Source: Nemertoderma westbladi (lineage: Eukaryota > Xenacoelomorpha > Nemertodermatida > Nemertodermatidae). Taken from it: DNA of 64,000 nucleotides. The stretch spans positions 25,285-89,284 of the forward strand of contig JAUCBJ010002021.1 in assembly GCA_032718475.1 (NCBI GenBank), in the 5' to 3' direction. Each line of letters opens with the position of its first letter. Position 1 is the stretch's first letter. The position numbers and the translations under genes are program-made. Of the stretch, positions 42,172 through 53,400 are shown piece after piece. A model generated the notes under the pieces. The model saw nothing but the letters and a program-made list of their open reading frames with translations, was not told where the DNA came from and made no database searches.

Positions 42172-43208
42172 CTTAAAAACATTTTGTACCCTTTAAATAT
42201 TAATTAATATGATTTCCGAAAATGACTATTTTTTATCATATAAATAACTAAGAATAATTCCTTGACAATCCGCATTGCGGATTACAAGTGTGTGGCCCAA
42301 ACGAGGGATGGCATAACGAAACGAAAGTGATTTCAATTTCATTTTTTAAATTTTTTTATTTAATCAAATAAGTTTTTAATATAACACCCCCCCCCCCCCC
42401 CTCCCAACGTCTTGATATTGTAGTTACACGTAACGTACTGGCAGGTGGAATGCCTAAAGTACCGTATTTACTCGAATAAGAGCCCCCCCCCCCCCCCCCC
42501 CCCCTCAAATTAACGTCCCCCTTACTATCAAATTAGCAACTTTAACGCCTTCCCCGAATAAACGCCCCGGCGTTTAATAATATTACAATGTGGGACGAGC
42601 CCCGACTAGTGAGCAATGCCTTTAGCACACAATTATCAAAAATATATAGGGCCAAATATAATGTCCGTCTGCCTCCGTCCGTCCGTCTGTCTGTCCGTTT
42701 GTTTTCTTTTCTTTTATTTATTTCATTTGTTTAACTTGTTTTCTTGAATTTAACAACATAGGTACTTTATTAGGGTATTTCAATTCGAAATGCTGAAAAT
42801 CTAAAACATAAACGCCCCCACCCGAATAGGGGTGTGCCGGATATCCGGCCGGAATTTGATAAAATATCCGGTTCCGGCTCCGGCCGGATTTCAATTGTTT
42901 TGGCCGGATTTCCATTTCAACGAATTGTTAACAAAATTTACAATTAATGTAAATTTTCAATAAAATAAACATCAAAATAAATTTTATTTTAAATTCAAAC
43001 AAATTTAAACATAAGCAAATACAATGGAATACAATACAGTTTTTTTTTCATAGTTTGTATAATTATTCATTCATATTATGAATATGATAAAGTCTAAAGC
43101 GGAACTATCATTTTATGTCTATCTATGTACATACACGCTGAGCTGACTGACTACATTTTACTAGGAATATTTGTATTTGGTTGGGCTCAGCCTCACAACT
43201 CTTAATAC

Positions 43209-44980
43209 ATATGGGCATTTCCATGGAAAGTGGGACACATTAACTCAAAATAAAACGACACTGAAAACACTGTTTTAGTAGCCTATCTGTAGTAAAAATA
43301 TGTGAATTTTCTGAATTTGTAAAAATTATTTGCAATTTCCGAAGTTTTGATTGACAATTAGTCCAAAATTTGGACACCCGATAATTTTTCTAAATTTGGT
43401 ATCAAAAATTTCATATTTTGAAGAGCTTGGAATTCAAACTGGAACAGCAAAAGTATACATTGTTTGGTACCAACGTAAAGCCTGGGATCTGTAGAATTTA
43501 ACGGCATGAACTTTGAGATATAGTACCTTACCAGATCTCATTTAATACAGAAATAGCCTTCCCCTCCTCAAAATGTAACGTCCGACACTTTTTTTGACAA
43601 TTCTTTCTCTGATTTTTTTCCTAATAGCCAATTGACAAAATAGTTTTCTTTCTCTTCATGCCCACGCAAGATGGCGCTACACTATCACAAGAATGGTTAA
43701 CATGAAAAGCAATGCATTGAACTATGGCCAATTAAAGAGGTGTAACGTCCGACACTATGTAACGTCCGACACTGTTCGTGTATTGGTTGAAACGTGTCTC
43801 TTCCCCCATTGCAATAATGATATTCATACTTATTTGTTTTAGTGGCAATTTTGAAGTGTGTTTGAAGAAAGATGAGGTGCACTGCTGCAGTAGGCCTACT
43901 GTTAGTAGGCCTTTCCTGTATTATACTGCACACGTGTCAAATGCCCGCATTTATAATGTACTTATAGAAAAAATATCCAGTAGGATTAATACATTTACAG
44001 AAGTATCGCATGTCCAGTCCATTGAGATTTACCCGTCGATATACTGGTGGAGCCCACATGCGGCAGTCCGTCGGAGAGTAGTGGAGCAAGCGACCACGAG
44101 GTAACGCCATCATTATCCAATGATTTAGATCGATTGTCTGAACTGAATTCTGATGAATCTAGCGATGATCCGGGAAGATCTTTAATAAAGGTGACTGGCT
44201 CTTACGATCTGTGCCTTATGAGAATAACGCAAGTGTCTCAAAGAACTATGTGGGACACATCATTGACGTCTCGGACTCAGAGGTCTATGTGGAAGATAAG
44301 AAGAGAAGTCTAGCTAGTCACATTGAACTATCAGACACGATCTGTGTTGTTTCGTGCGATCCAAGAGAATATGGATCGCATCTGTTTGATACAAGGATGA
44401 GAAAACTACCTCCACCAATGACGGCAGGAGGGACAGCGAGAATGCGCAGTACTCATCGCTTTGAAGTCAGTGCGTTTGGCGATGAAGACCTGCCTAGGTT
44501 TTAGAATAAAGGGACTTATACATAGAACAACTGTAGATAATATCTAAATTGGTAACGTCCGACACCAGTGTCTGTAACGTCCGACACCATTCCTCATCGC
44601 TTACATTGTAGTTTACATTGTTTGTGGTTCCCATTTGAAGTAGCAGACCCCACAATCTTAAAAAAAGAAGGTTTGTTTTTGTTTCCAGCGGCACATCGCC
44701 TTTATAGCTCCAATCGGCATCATTTGAGAAGCAATATAAAAATCTAGCAAAAAATTGTGTCCTTTTTGGGTAACGTCCGACACCTTTTTTTGAAATCCAA
44801 ATGCTTATACAGGCACGCAATATTCAGTAGTGACTATGTAACAGTCCAAAACTTCGATAAATTTCCTCAATTTCAAATGCTAATACGATCTCTGAAAATT
44901 ACTTTCTTAAAATATATTAACTGAAAACATGATCATTTTTAAAAATGTTGTAACGTCCGACACTATGGAATTGCCCATAT
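43209..44980. mobile_element. nested element with ATGGGCAATTCCAT termini and seven GTAACGTCCGACAC motifs
   Basis: The left end ATGGGCATTTCCATGGAAAG and the right end ACTATGGAATTGCCCAT are inverted. GTAACGTCCGACAC occurs in the same orientation at 43575, 43742, 43759, 44552, 44574, 44770 and 44950, and may be a transposase-binding site. The family is not recognised. Confidence 0.55.
44047..44504 (+). pseudogene. broken coding remnant inside the nested element
   Basis: Two overlapping frames look like one protein broken near 44205. The first is a Ser/Asp/Glu-rich stretch (44047 onwards, SLSNDLDRLSELNSDESSDD). The second (44211-44504) reads KNYVGHIIDVSDSEVYVE, then LPPPMTAGGTARMRST. The second piece resembles the short C-terminal module seen in some transposon-encoded proteins (fVGkVxxVd), a weak impression from the pattern alone. 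No catalytic domain is present. Placement between the GTAACGTCCGACAC clusters suggests it is left from the element's own gene. Confidence 0.35.
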
Positions 44981-45178
44981 GTAGACGTATGCCCGCATAC
45001 ACTAATTATAACTATAGTCAATAATTATTATATTGTCCCAGCGCGCAAGAGTTGATGTTAGGTCTATATGTATTGTTATAAATTGAGATTAAGCTTACAA
45101 CCGTGAATGGCCAGTTTATATATATATATTCGGCGGGAAATTTAGAAACTCTAGTAAATCCAATTTAAGGGGGGGTAC

Positions 45179-45883
45179 ACCATTTTCGGACAACTCTTCG
45201 ATTTATTACTCTCAGCGTTTCAAAATTGTTTGGTTTTGGCTAAAATTTGGCATATAGGTGCCTAAGATGCTATTCTACATGACAGGTCAGAAAATTTTTT
45301 TTTTTCGCTATTTAATATTAGTTAATACTAGTTAACAATAAAAAAAACTTGGTTGCGCTTAAAACCCTAAGGCTTTTACAGTTTTGAACCTAATCACATG
45401 AAAGTTTTTTTATATGATCAAAGATGGGGCAACATAAGAACAGGCGAAATTTTGTTAAAATAATTCTGCACCGCTAGGTGGCGCTGCAAATTTATGCTAA
45501 TTTTTAGGTTTTTTATAAATAGTATTAAATTTAATTAACAAAAAATTTCGAAAACTTGTCTGATACTTTTATGCAGGGTGGCTATCTAGACTCCCACAGT
45601 AAGTTTCAGACTAATTACTCAAAAATTGTACAAGTAGTAGGGTTTTGAAGTTGACAATTTCATGAAAAATATATTTGGAGATAATCGACCTTACATTATA
45701 CATAGTAATAGAAATTTCAATATGAATCCCTAAATGGAAATTATTATAACTTGAAAAGTTATAGAGCTATTAAATAGCGGTTTTCAGATTTGGAAACACC
45801 ATTCAATGGTGCATTATTATAGACCATAAAAAAAATTTCGACATATTTTGGACCAAAATGGTGTACCCCCCCCCCCCCCCCCC
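45179..45883. mobile_element. TTAA-flanked non-autonomous element (Kolobok- or piggyBac-type)
   Basis: GGGGGGTACACCATTTT at the left and AAAATGGTGTACCCCC at the right are inverted and flanked by TTAA (45175-45178, 45884-45887). A TTAA target with GGG ends fits Kolobok better than piggyBac. No coding capacity. Confidence 0.6.
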
Positions 45884-45887
45884 TTAA

Positions 45888-47130
45888 CTCCAAGAGTATA
45901 AAAAAAACTACAGCTATTATTACTTCGATCTATTTGTCAATTTGCACCTTATTTCATTTCATTTTCATATTTAACAGGAGTAGTACAGGCATTTTTTCCA
46001 TACAAACTACTATTAAGCCTCGGTACCATTTTAGAACGCATCAGATTCCTATATAGGCAAACTGTTCTTGCATTCCAACCGGAATTTAATGGGCTTTCTG
46101 ATGAACAAATTTTTTTTTTAATTTCAATTTTTTTTTCATACATCTACTGTAGCTTATTTTTTGAAAAATGGACCTAAACTAATTTAAAAAAAAAATAGCC
46201 AAATAATTAGTGTCATAAACATTAAAATCACAATTCGGTGCTTATGCGTACATAATGTAAAAAAAACTAATTGGATCACGTTATTCTACGGTAAAAAATC
46301 ACCCTAGTGAGAAATTTTCAAGTTTATAACGCAAATGGCAGCTGAGAAACATGTAACGAAATAATTCTAAAAACTCATTTTGAGAAAAATACAGTTAAAA
46401 TTTGAACCTTCCCGCGCAAAAACTGTCTGTTATTATGAAATAATGTCTGTCAATAATATATTCCTAGCAAAAAGAAAGTACAAAACCATGCTAAGATATT
46501 TGATATGGGGTTTTTTGGTCGCTGATTTCATTTCTGAGGTCAGTTTTCACTTTTAATTAAATATTGTTTGTCTGTATGTCTGCCTGTCGGAATTTCTAAC
46601 TATCCGACAATCTGCCAGTCAAATAAAAGAAAAGGGCATACAATCTAGTTAGAAGTTTAGCTAGAGGGGTTTTTTGTGGTGGCAGAATTTATTTCCAGTG
46701 TCAGTTTTAATATTTTATGACTTTCAAATTGTCTGTTTGGCAGTCAGTCTATCGGTTATATTTTGACGGACAGACTGACAGGCATACAGACAGAAACGAC
46801 AAGCCAAATTTGAATAATAACATAAGAAATGAAGTCACCGACCACGAAAACCCATATAGGGAATTTTTTTAGACAGATAGTTTGCATTTTATTGACGGAC
46901 AGACATACTGACGGACAAACCGACAGTCAATAGGACAGACAACCATATCTCGAGAAATAAGACAGAAACGGTTTTCAAATTTGGAATCTTTATAAAAATT
47001 TGCTCCATATGAAACAGAAAAAAAAATGGATGCCTGTACTACTTCCCCTTAACAATACTGCAATATCAAATCAATCTGTTATATCAAATCGGCGTAGGTT
47101 ATGGTGCAAATACTTATGATGCAATATATA
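45888..47130. other. AT-rich interior of the hAT-like element
   Basis: Contains GTCTGTATGTCTGCCTGTCGG (about 46570) and imperfect inverted copies near 46775 and 46905. No coding sequence is supported. Confidence 0.4.
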
Positions 47131-47398
47131 AAAAAATCCGGCTTTGGCCGGAATTCCGGCCAGATTTTTTTTATAAATCCGGCCCCGGCTCCGGCCTGGC
47201 CGGTCTGAAAATGGCCAATCCGGAACATCCCTACACTCGAACCACACAATTTGGAACTTAAACGCCTTCCCCGAATAAACGCTCCACTCGAATAATAAAC
47301 GCCTCCCCAATTGGCAATTAATAAACTTAAACGCCAGGCTCTTATTCGAGTAAACACGGTATACCAGTTCCAGTTGCACTATTGTATTGTTTGTTCTT

Positions 47399-47867
47399 AG
47401 CCGTGGAGCCCATTTTGGCCCTTAGAAGGATAATTGAAGAGTTATCAAAAAAGAAAGACAGGCATCTGGCTGTTATCTTTGTTAACTTCTTCAAGGCCTT
47501 TGATTCAGTCTCTCGTTCACGTATGTTCAGCATATACTTTCATTATATGGGATTCCTGATGAAATTATTGCAGCAATCAGATCAGTATACGATGGTTCGA
47601 CAACATTTGTGTCTACTGTTGACGGTGACGCAGAACCATTTGAAGTGTTATGGGGCGTCCTCCAAGGAGACACACTTGCACCATTATTGTTCATAATTGT
47701 GGTTGACTATGTTCTACGCATGTCCTTAGATCATCATAATGATGATGGGGTGATGATAACTCCACCTAATGGCTCCAGAAGTCGAGGAAATCCTGCCAAG
47801 TACCTAACTGATCTAGACTTTGCTGATGACTTAGTAGTACTCTCAGAATCACTAGAGGGATCCCAAT
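47399..47867 (+). pseudogene. RTE-like LINE, older copy, left part (RT)
   Basis: Reads EPILALRRIIEELSKKKDRH, then VNFFKAFDSVSRSRM, then VLQGDTLAPLLFIIVVDYV and LDFADDLVVLSE, with a frameshift near 47540. It corresponds to 49590-50053 of the neighbouring copy and stops where that copy begins. The rest of the same old copy resumes at 50833. Confidence 0.8.
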
Positions 47868-47870
47868 GAT

Positions 47871-48804
47871 GTGATTGTGTGCTACTCTCCAACTAGTGTT
47901 GCCCCTGTAGAGGAGGTGGAACATTTCTACCACAATCTACAAGCAGCTACTGATGGAGTGGATCACTTTAATGCAAGTCTGCATCAATCACCTACATCGC
48001 CCTGGGTCTATAGCAATAGTGTTAACCGAAATTCTGTCCATCTTCAGGATTTTATCTCTGGAAATGGATTGTTTTCGGCTGGAACCCAGTTCAAGAAGCG
48101 AACTGGAAAGCTATGGACTCATATTGGACCCAGTGGTCACAAGTCCCAGATAGACCATATTCTGTTTGGTAGGAAATACAGGAGCTCTATACAAGACTGT
48201 AATGCATTTACACTTCGACCCTTCTCCAGTGATCACCGCCTTATTGTGGCCAAGGTAAGACTTAGTCTGCGTGCTAGCAGAACAACGAAATATGCCTTGC
48301 CGTGGCATGACTGGTCCTCTCTGTTGCAACAGCCAAGTGTGAGATCCAGCTTCACACTACAGCTGAGCAACATGTATGAGGTTCTTGCCTCTCAGTCGGC
48401 AGATCACTGTGAGGGCTATACTGCCTTCACAGAAGCAGTTAAGTTTAGCAGCTGCAGAAAAGGTTCCTGTATACCCTCGAAACAGGAAAAGACCTGGACT
48501 GACAACAAAATCCAGAAGTGCCGAAATGACCTATATTAGGCGCAGAAAGAGTCCCGACTCAAACAGACTACAGCGGCCAACAATGCAGTCAATGCTGCAT
48601 ATAGGTCCCTAAACAGGCAGTACTCTGTTAATCTACAGGAGCTAATAAACCAACAGGTTGATGCCATCAATGATGCTGACGACAACAGGCAATCATCCCA
48701 GGCATGGAAATCGATCAACTTGCTTACTGGGCGGAAAAGCCAACCAACCACCAAGGTTAAGGCTGAATCACTAGCCGATCGCCTCAATGGTTGGGCCAGG
48801 CATT
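47871..48804 (+). pseudogene. LINE ORF2, endonuclease part
   Basis: Reads VIVCYSPTSVAP, VHLQDFISGNGLFSAGTQFK, HKSQIDHILFGRKY and PFSSDHRLIVAKV, the C-terminal half of an APE-type endonuclease (the IDHIL and SDHRL motifs carry the catalytic Asp/His). A TAG at 48537-48539 interrupts the frame, which then continues unbroken (AQKESRLKQTTAANNAVNAA) through the linker to NGWARH, where the SINE is inserted. The N-terminal part is missing, as expected from incomplete reverse transcription. Confidence 0.75.
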
Positions 48805-49137
48805 ACGGGGTTACAGTGGTTTCTACAACACTGTATAATAGTTATTCTTCGAGGCATGGTTGCCATTTCTGGCAGAGCACGGGAATAACGAACTTGTACT
48901 TTCCTTTGAGTGATTAGTTGGCCTAAATATGATCTCCCACTCCACAGCGAAATATTCATCCGGTCTGGTAGCTCAGTACAGTCACCCGGCTGATGATAAC
49001 CAGAAGTTTGAAACCTAGGTACCGGGTTCGAGCCCCAATAGGGGAGGAGCATATGGAGAGCATTATCATATTGTCCTATCTACATTATATATTTAATTCA
49101 CCGTCACTCACCCCACAACAATTCATTTATTATTATT
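48805..49137 (+). mobile_element. tRNA-related SINE inserted in the LINE
   Basis: A pol III A-box-like TGGTAGCTCAGT (about 48966) and a perfect B box GGTTCGAGCCC (about 49024-49034) are spaced as in a tRNA head, and the right end is ATT-rich (TTTATTATTATTAAAA). LINE coding resumes just after (AHFEKLLNND). The first ~150 bases are unassigned, so the head may belong to a shorter SINE starting near 48955. Confidence 0.6.
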
Positions 49138-49138
49138 A

Positions 49139-50786
49139 AAAGCCCACTTTGAAAAGCTCCTCAATAATGACAGGGTATTGCCTGATAACTTTATAGAAGT
49201 AAAAGTGTCTTAGTCTGTACTCCCAGATATTCCCATTGGCGATATCTCCTTTGCAGAAGTGAAGGCTGCTGCAAAGAGCATTAAGACCAATCGTGCCAGT
49301 GGAGTAGATGGTGTTCCCCCTGAGGTCTTTAAAATACCTGAGTGTTTAAAGCTCATCTATCCCATCATAGTAGACATGTACCGAACAACAAGAGTCCCAC
49401 TAGAAATGAAAACAAATAAGTTGGTGCCAGTTCCCAAGAAGGGCAACCTAACACTATGGTTCTTGTAGGGGAATCTCATTGATCTCGATTGCTACAAAGC
49501 TATACAATAGGATTCTATTAAATCGCATCAGGGATCCCATTGAGAGACTGCTCCGTGGAAATCAGAATGGGTTCCGTAAAGGTCGTGGGACCATGGAGCC
49601 CATTTTGGCACTTAGAAGGATAATTGAAGAATTATCAAAAAAGAAAGACAGGCATCTGGCTGTTATCTTTGTTGACTTCTTCAAGGCCTTTGATTCAGTC
49701 TCTCGCTCACGTATGTTCAGCATACTTTCATTATATGGGATTCCTGATGAAATTATTGCAGCAATCAGATCAGTATACGATGGTTCGACAACATTTGTGT
49801 CTACTGTTGACGGTGACGCAGAACCATTTGAAGTGTTATGGGGCGTCCTCCAAGGAGACACACTTGCACCATTCTTGTTCTTTATTGTGGTTGACTATGT
49901 TCTACGCATGTCCTTAGATCATCATGATGATGATGGGGTGATGATAACTCCACCTACTGGCTCCAGAAGTCGAGGAACTCCTGCCAAGAACCTAACTGAT
50001 CTAGACTTTGCTGATGACTTAGGAGTACTCTCAGAATCATTAGAGGGAGCCCAACGGCTCCTCAGCTCATTAGAACATGCTGCTTCTAGTGTTGGTCTTT
50101 TTAATAACTCCAAAAAGGCCAACATTTTGACAGTTAACTTTGAAAGTCAACAGCAAGTCTCTGATCGGATGAGCATAAGCTCAAAGGATGTTAAGCTTGA
50201 GCATGTGGACGACTTCTGTTACCTGGGATCATGGATCCGGAAGTCAGGTGAGGACCTTCGAATACATAAGGGAAAGGCATGGGCAGCCTTGAATAGGCTT
50301 TCCAGGATTTGGAAGTCATAGAGAATTAATCGGAAACTTAAGGTCCGATTATTTAGACCAGCAGTAGTTCCAGTACTCCTCTACGGGAGTCCATGCTGGG
50401 CTCTAACTGCTGAGGACACCAAATCTCTGGATGGCACATTCACAAGAATGCTACGCCGGGTTCATTGTGTCAAGTACAATGCACACATCTCCAACCAGAC
50501 GCTATATAACATTGGAGGTGTCTCATTGGTTCCCCCAAGCTTGACAGTAGAACAAAATCGCATCCGCTTTGCAGAACATTGCTTTCGCCGTGAGGACTAG
50601 CCAGTGCATAATCTTGTACTTTGGCAGCCTCATGGAGTGAATAAGCATGGTGGACAGCCCATGACTTTCTTGAGACGCATCTTAAAGGACACTGGCCTTG
50701 CAGATTCGGATGATCTAGCAAATGTCATGGGTGATAGGGAGTTGTGGTGGCGCAATTTTGTTGACAAGCCGGCACAGCATTCTTAA
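49139..50786 (+). pseudogene. LINE ORF2, reverse transcriptase and C-terminal part
   Basis: After the SINE, coding resumes with AHFEKLLNNDRVLPDNF and RASGVDGVPPEVFK. It shifts frame near 49470 into RGISLISIATKLYNRILLNR, then IFVDFFKAFDSVSRSRM with the first catalytic Asp, VLQGDTLAPFLFFIVVDYV, and LDFADD (50001-50018) with the FADD active site intact. The C-terminal region LLYGSPCWALTAEDTKSLDG and FAEHCFRRED follows an in-frame TAG at 50319-50321, and another TAG is near 50600. Stops at 49211 and a frameshift make it non-functional. Motif set and LDFADD box fit the RTE clade. Confidence 0.8.
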
Positions 50787-50832
50787 AAATGCAGTTGCAA
50801 TGCAGCATGCCGATCCTAGTAGTAGTAGTAGT

Positions 50833-51595
50833 CATTAGAACATGCTGCTTCTAGTGTTGGTCTTTTTATTAACTCCAGAAAGACCAAAATTTTGACAGTT
50901 AACTTTGAAAGTTCTCAGCAAGTCTCTGATCGGATGAGCATAAGCTCAAAGGATGGTATGCTTGAGCATGTGGACGACTTCTGTTACCTGGGATCATGGA
51001 TCCGGAAGTCAGGTGAGGACCTTCGAATACGTAAGGGAAAGGCATGGGCAGCCTTGAATAGGCTTTCCAGGCTTTGGAAGTCACCGAGAATTAATCGGTA
51101 ACTTAAGGTCCGACTATTTGGAGCAGCAGTAGTTCCAGTACTCCTCTATAGGAGTCCATGCTGGGCTCTAACTGCTGAGGACACCAAATCTCTGGATGGC
51201 ACATTCACAAGAATGCTACGCCGGGTTTATTGTGTCAAGAACAATGCACACATCTCCAACCAGACACTATATAACATTGGATGTGTCTCATTGGTTCCCC
51301 CAAGCTTGACACTAGAACAAAATCGCCTCCGCTTTGCAGGACATTGCTTTCGCCGTGAGGACCAGCCAGTGCATAATCTTGTACTTTGGCAGCCTCCTGG
51401 AGTGAATAAGCATGGTGCACAGCCCATGACTTTCTTGAGACACATCTTAAAGGACACTGGCCTTGAAGATGCGGATGATCTAGCAAATGTCATGGGTGAT
51501 AAGTAGTTGTGGCGGCGCAATTTTGTCGACAAGCTGGCACAGCAATCTTCAAAATGCAGCTGCAATGCAGCATGCCGATACTAGTAGTAGTATGT
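50833..51595 (+). pseudogene. RTE-like LINE, older copy, right part (C-terminus)
   Basis: Starts at sequence equivalent to 50064 of the inserted copy (LEHAASSV), runs through CYLGSWIRKSGEDLRIRKGK, WALTAEDTKSLDG and RLRFAGHCFRRED, and ends in (TAG)n at about 51581-51592. Stops occur at about 51101 and 51506. With 47399-47867 it forms one older element. Confidence 0.8.
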
Positions 51596-51740
51596 TCTTA
51601 GCAATTTATTATCAGTATTTTGCCTTATAAGGCATATATTTTGCTGGTGCTGGGAACTGAACTGGTAGGCAAAAAGGTTACATTTCTGTATTGAAGGAAA
51701 TAATTTACTCTGTTTACATTACAACACTTATGGAGAATAC

Positions 51741-52194
51741 CGTATTTACTCGAATAAGAGCCTGGGCGTTTAAGTTTATAAATTGCCAATTGGGGAGGCG
51801 CGGGGGGCGTTTATTCGGGGAAGGCGTTTAAGTTCCAAATTGTGTGGTTCGAGTGGGTTTATGTTCTAGATTTTCAGCATTTTGAATCTAAATACCCTAA
51901 TAAGAATGTTGTTAAATTCAAGAAAACAAGTTAAACAAATGAAATAATTCAAATAAAACCAGGATTATCTTTATTACAATGCAGCCTATTACAGCGGTAC
52001 AACACCCTACTACATTTACCTTCAGTCTTAACAATCAGTTAACTCTCAACAATGTTAACGCCCCACATTGTAATATTATTAAACGCCGGGGCGTTTATTC
52101 GGGGAAGGCGTTTAAGTTGCTAATTTGATGGTAAGGGCGGGCGTTAATTAGAGGGGCGTTTATTCGAGGGGGGGCTCTTATTCGAGTAAATACG
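51741..52194. mobile_element. intact CCGTATTTACTCGAATAAGAGCC MITE, TA-flanked
   Basis: 454 bp between exact terminal inverted repeats (CCGTATTTACTCGAATAAGA...), each flanked by TA. It is the uninterrupted relative, in reverse orientation, of 42463-47358 and supplies its empty site for the hAT insertion. Confidence 0.85.
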
Positions 52195-52196
52195 GT

Positions 52197-53400
52197 ATCA
52201 TTATAATTTATATATAATTTTTCAATTATTTTTATATATTATTTTTCAATTATTTTTATATATTATTAAATGTTTATCATAATGATTAATTACTTTGTCA
52301 AAATAACGAAACGAAAATTTAACGAATCGAAACATTTATTATTTAGTTTCGTTATTTGCATACCGGTACATTTTTATTTCGTTACGTTATTTTTTCGTTT
52401 CGGTATTGCCAAAAACGCTTCGTTTCGTTTCATTATGCCATCATCCCTGACCCAAACCCTAATTAAAACTGTAATTTAACGCTAACCCAAGCTTTAAGGT
52501 TAAATTCAAGTTTAAATTTTGTGGAATTTATCATATTAGAGCTTCATGACTCGTTGCGGTTTTAATTACTGCTTTAATTATGTCTAGCTGTGTCTGACAA
52601 CAAACCCTAAAAAATCAAACCAATATCCCTGTCAGTACCTGCACGAAACAGCCCAAAGAATATATTTGTAGTAGAACTAGTAATAGACTAATAAGGGCAA
52701 TAAATCCGTTTGTCTTCCATATAAAATGTCTGTATTGTGATAAGAGCAATAAACACTCAACCTTTGGGCTAGAAATTAAACTGGAGATAAGTCGAAAAGA
52801 ATAGTCAGTACCTCCTATATCGGTATTGCTTTGCCTACATTAAAGGTCGACAAATGAGTACCAGTTTCCACTGGGGAGAATAGTTCTGGGGGGGGGGGGG
52901 GGGGGGGGGGGGTTTCTGAAACATTTTCCATAAGATCTGAATGTAAGATAAATCTCACTTCAGATGCAAGTAGAGCGTGTTGTTAATGTGGTACAAATAT
53001 TTGTTGATTTAACGACCTCTAACTAGTAGGAAGGCAGCATTGGATGATATACCTTTTATCACATTTTCATATCTAGAACATCTGGAAAAATTTAACGACC
53101 TTTAAAGTATATTTCTTCTCCGTCGAAATTTCCTTCAATAAAAATATGTAAAAAAAGATATTGAAAAAAACAGAATCTAAAATTTATTGATTGCTACTTA
53201 ACAAAATGTAATAAACGACACAAATATTATACTTTATTTACTTCTTATAGTCCCGATTATATATGTATATTAAATAATACTGTACTGGTATTAACGAACA
53301 TAAAATTATTAAAAATAACATCAAAATAATAATTAACTTTCCATATTAAATACAATACAAATATGATTTGTAAGATTTTGCTAAGTTTATTGGCGTTTGT
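52197..53400. other. intergenic stretch and 3' side of nicastrin
   Basis: 52300-52450 contains GAAACGAAACG-type inverted words ending CATTATGCCATCATCCCTG, like one end of a hAT-type element; a related end lies at 42302. A run of about 26 G lies at 52888-52912. An AATAAA on the minus strand (53386-53391) lies 10 bases past the nicastrin stop. No gene. Confidence 0.45.

Larger units (their letters stand above)
42827..47233. mobile_element. hAT-like transposon, 4.4 kb, with 8-bp target duplication
   Basis: Starts TAGGGGTGTGCCGGAT and ends ATCCGGAACATCCCTA, with CCGG-rich subterminal inverted regions (42837-42905, 47140-47225). The flanks CACCCGAA (42819-42826) and CACTCGAA (47234-47241) are an 8-bp target duplication with one change. 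The intact MITE at 51741-52194 has a single CACTCGAA there (minus strand), an empty site. No hAT transposase was recognised inside. Confidence 0.75.
42463..47358. mobile_element. TA-flanked CCGTATTTACTCGAATAAGAGCC MITE, split by nested elements
   Basis: The termini CCGTATTTACTCGAATAAGA and its near-complement (CGAGTAAACACGG) are both flanked by TA, as for Tc1/mariner-type insertion. The interior matches the intact copy at 51741-52194 but is interrupted by the hAT-like element 42827-47233 and by unrelated sequence at about 42596-42715. Confidence 0.8.
47868..50832 (+). mobile_element. RTE-like LINE, 5'-truncated, inserted into an older copy of the same family
   Basis: Begins inside the endonuclease domain (VIVCYSPTSVAPVEEVEHFY), continues through linker, RT and C-terminal domain, and ends in a short (TAG)n tail at about 50815-50832. 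It separates two halves of an older copy (47399-47867 and 50833-51595) that otherwise join with loss of about 10 bp. A tRNA-type SINE interrupts it at about 48805-49137. Confidence 0.75.
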
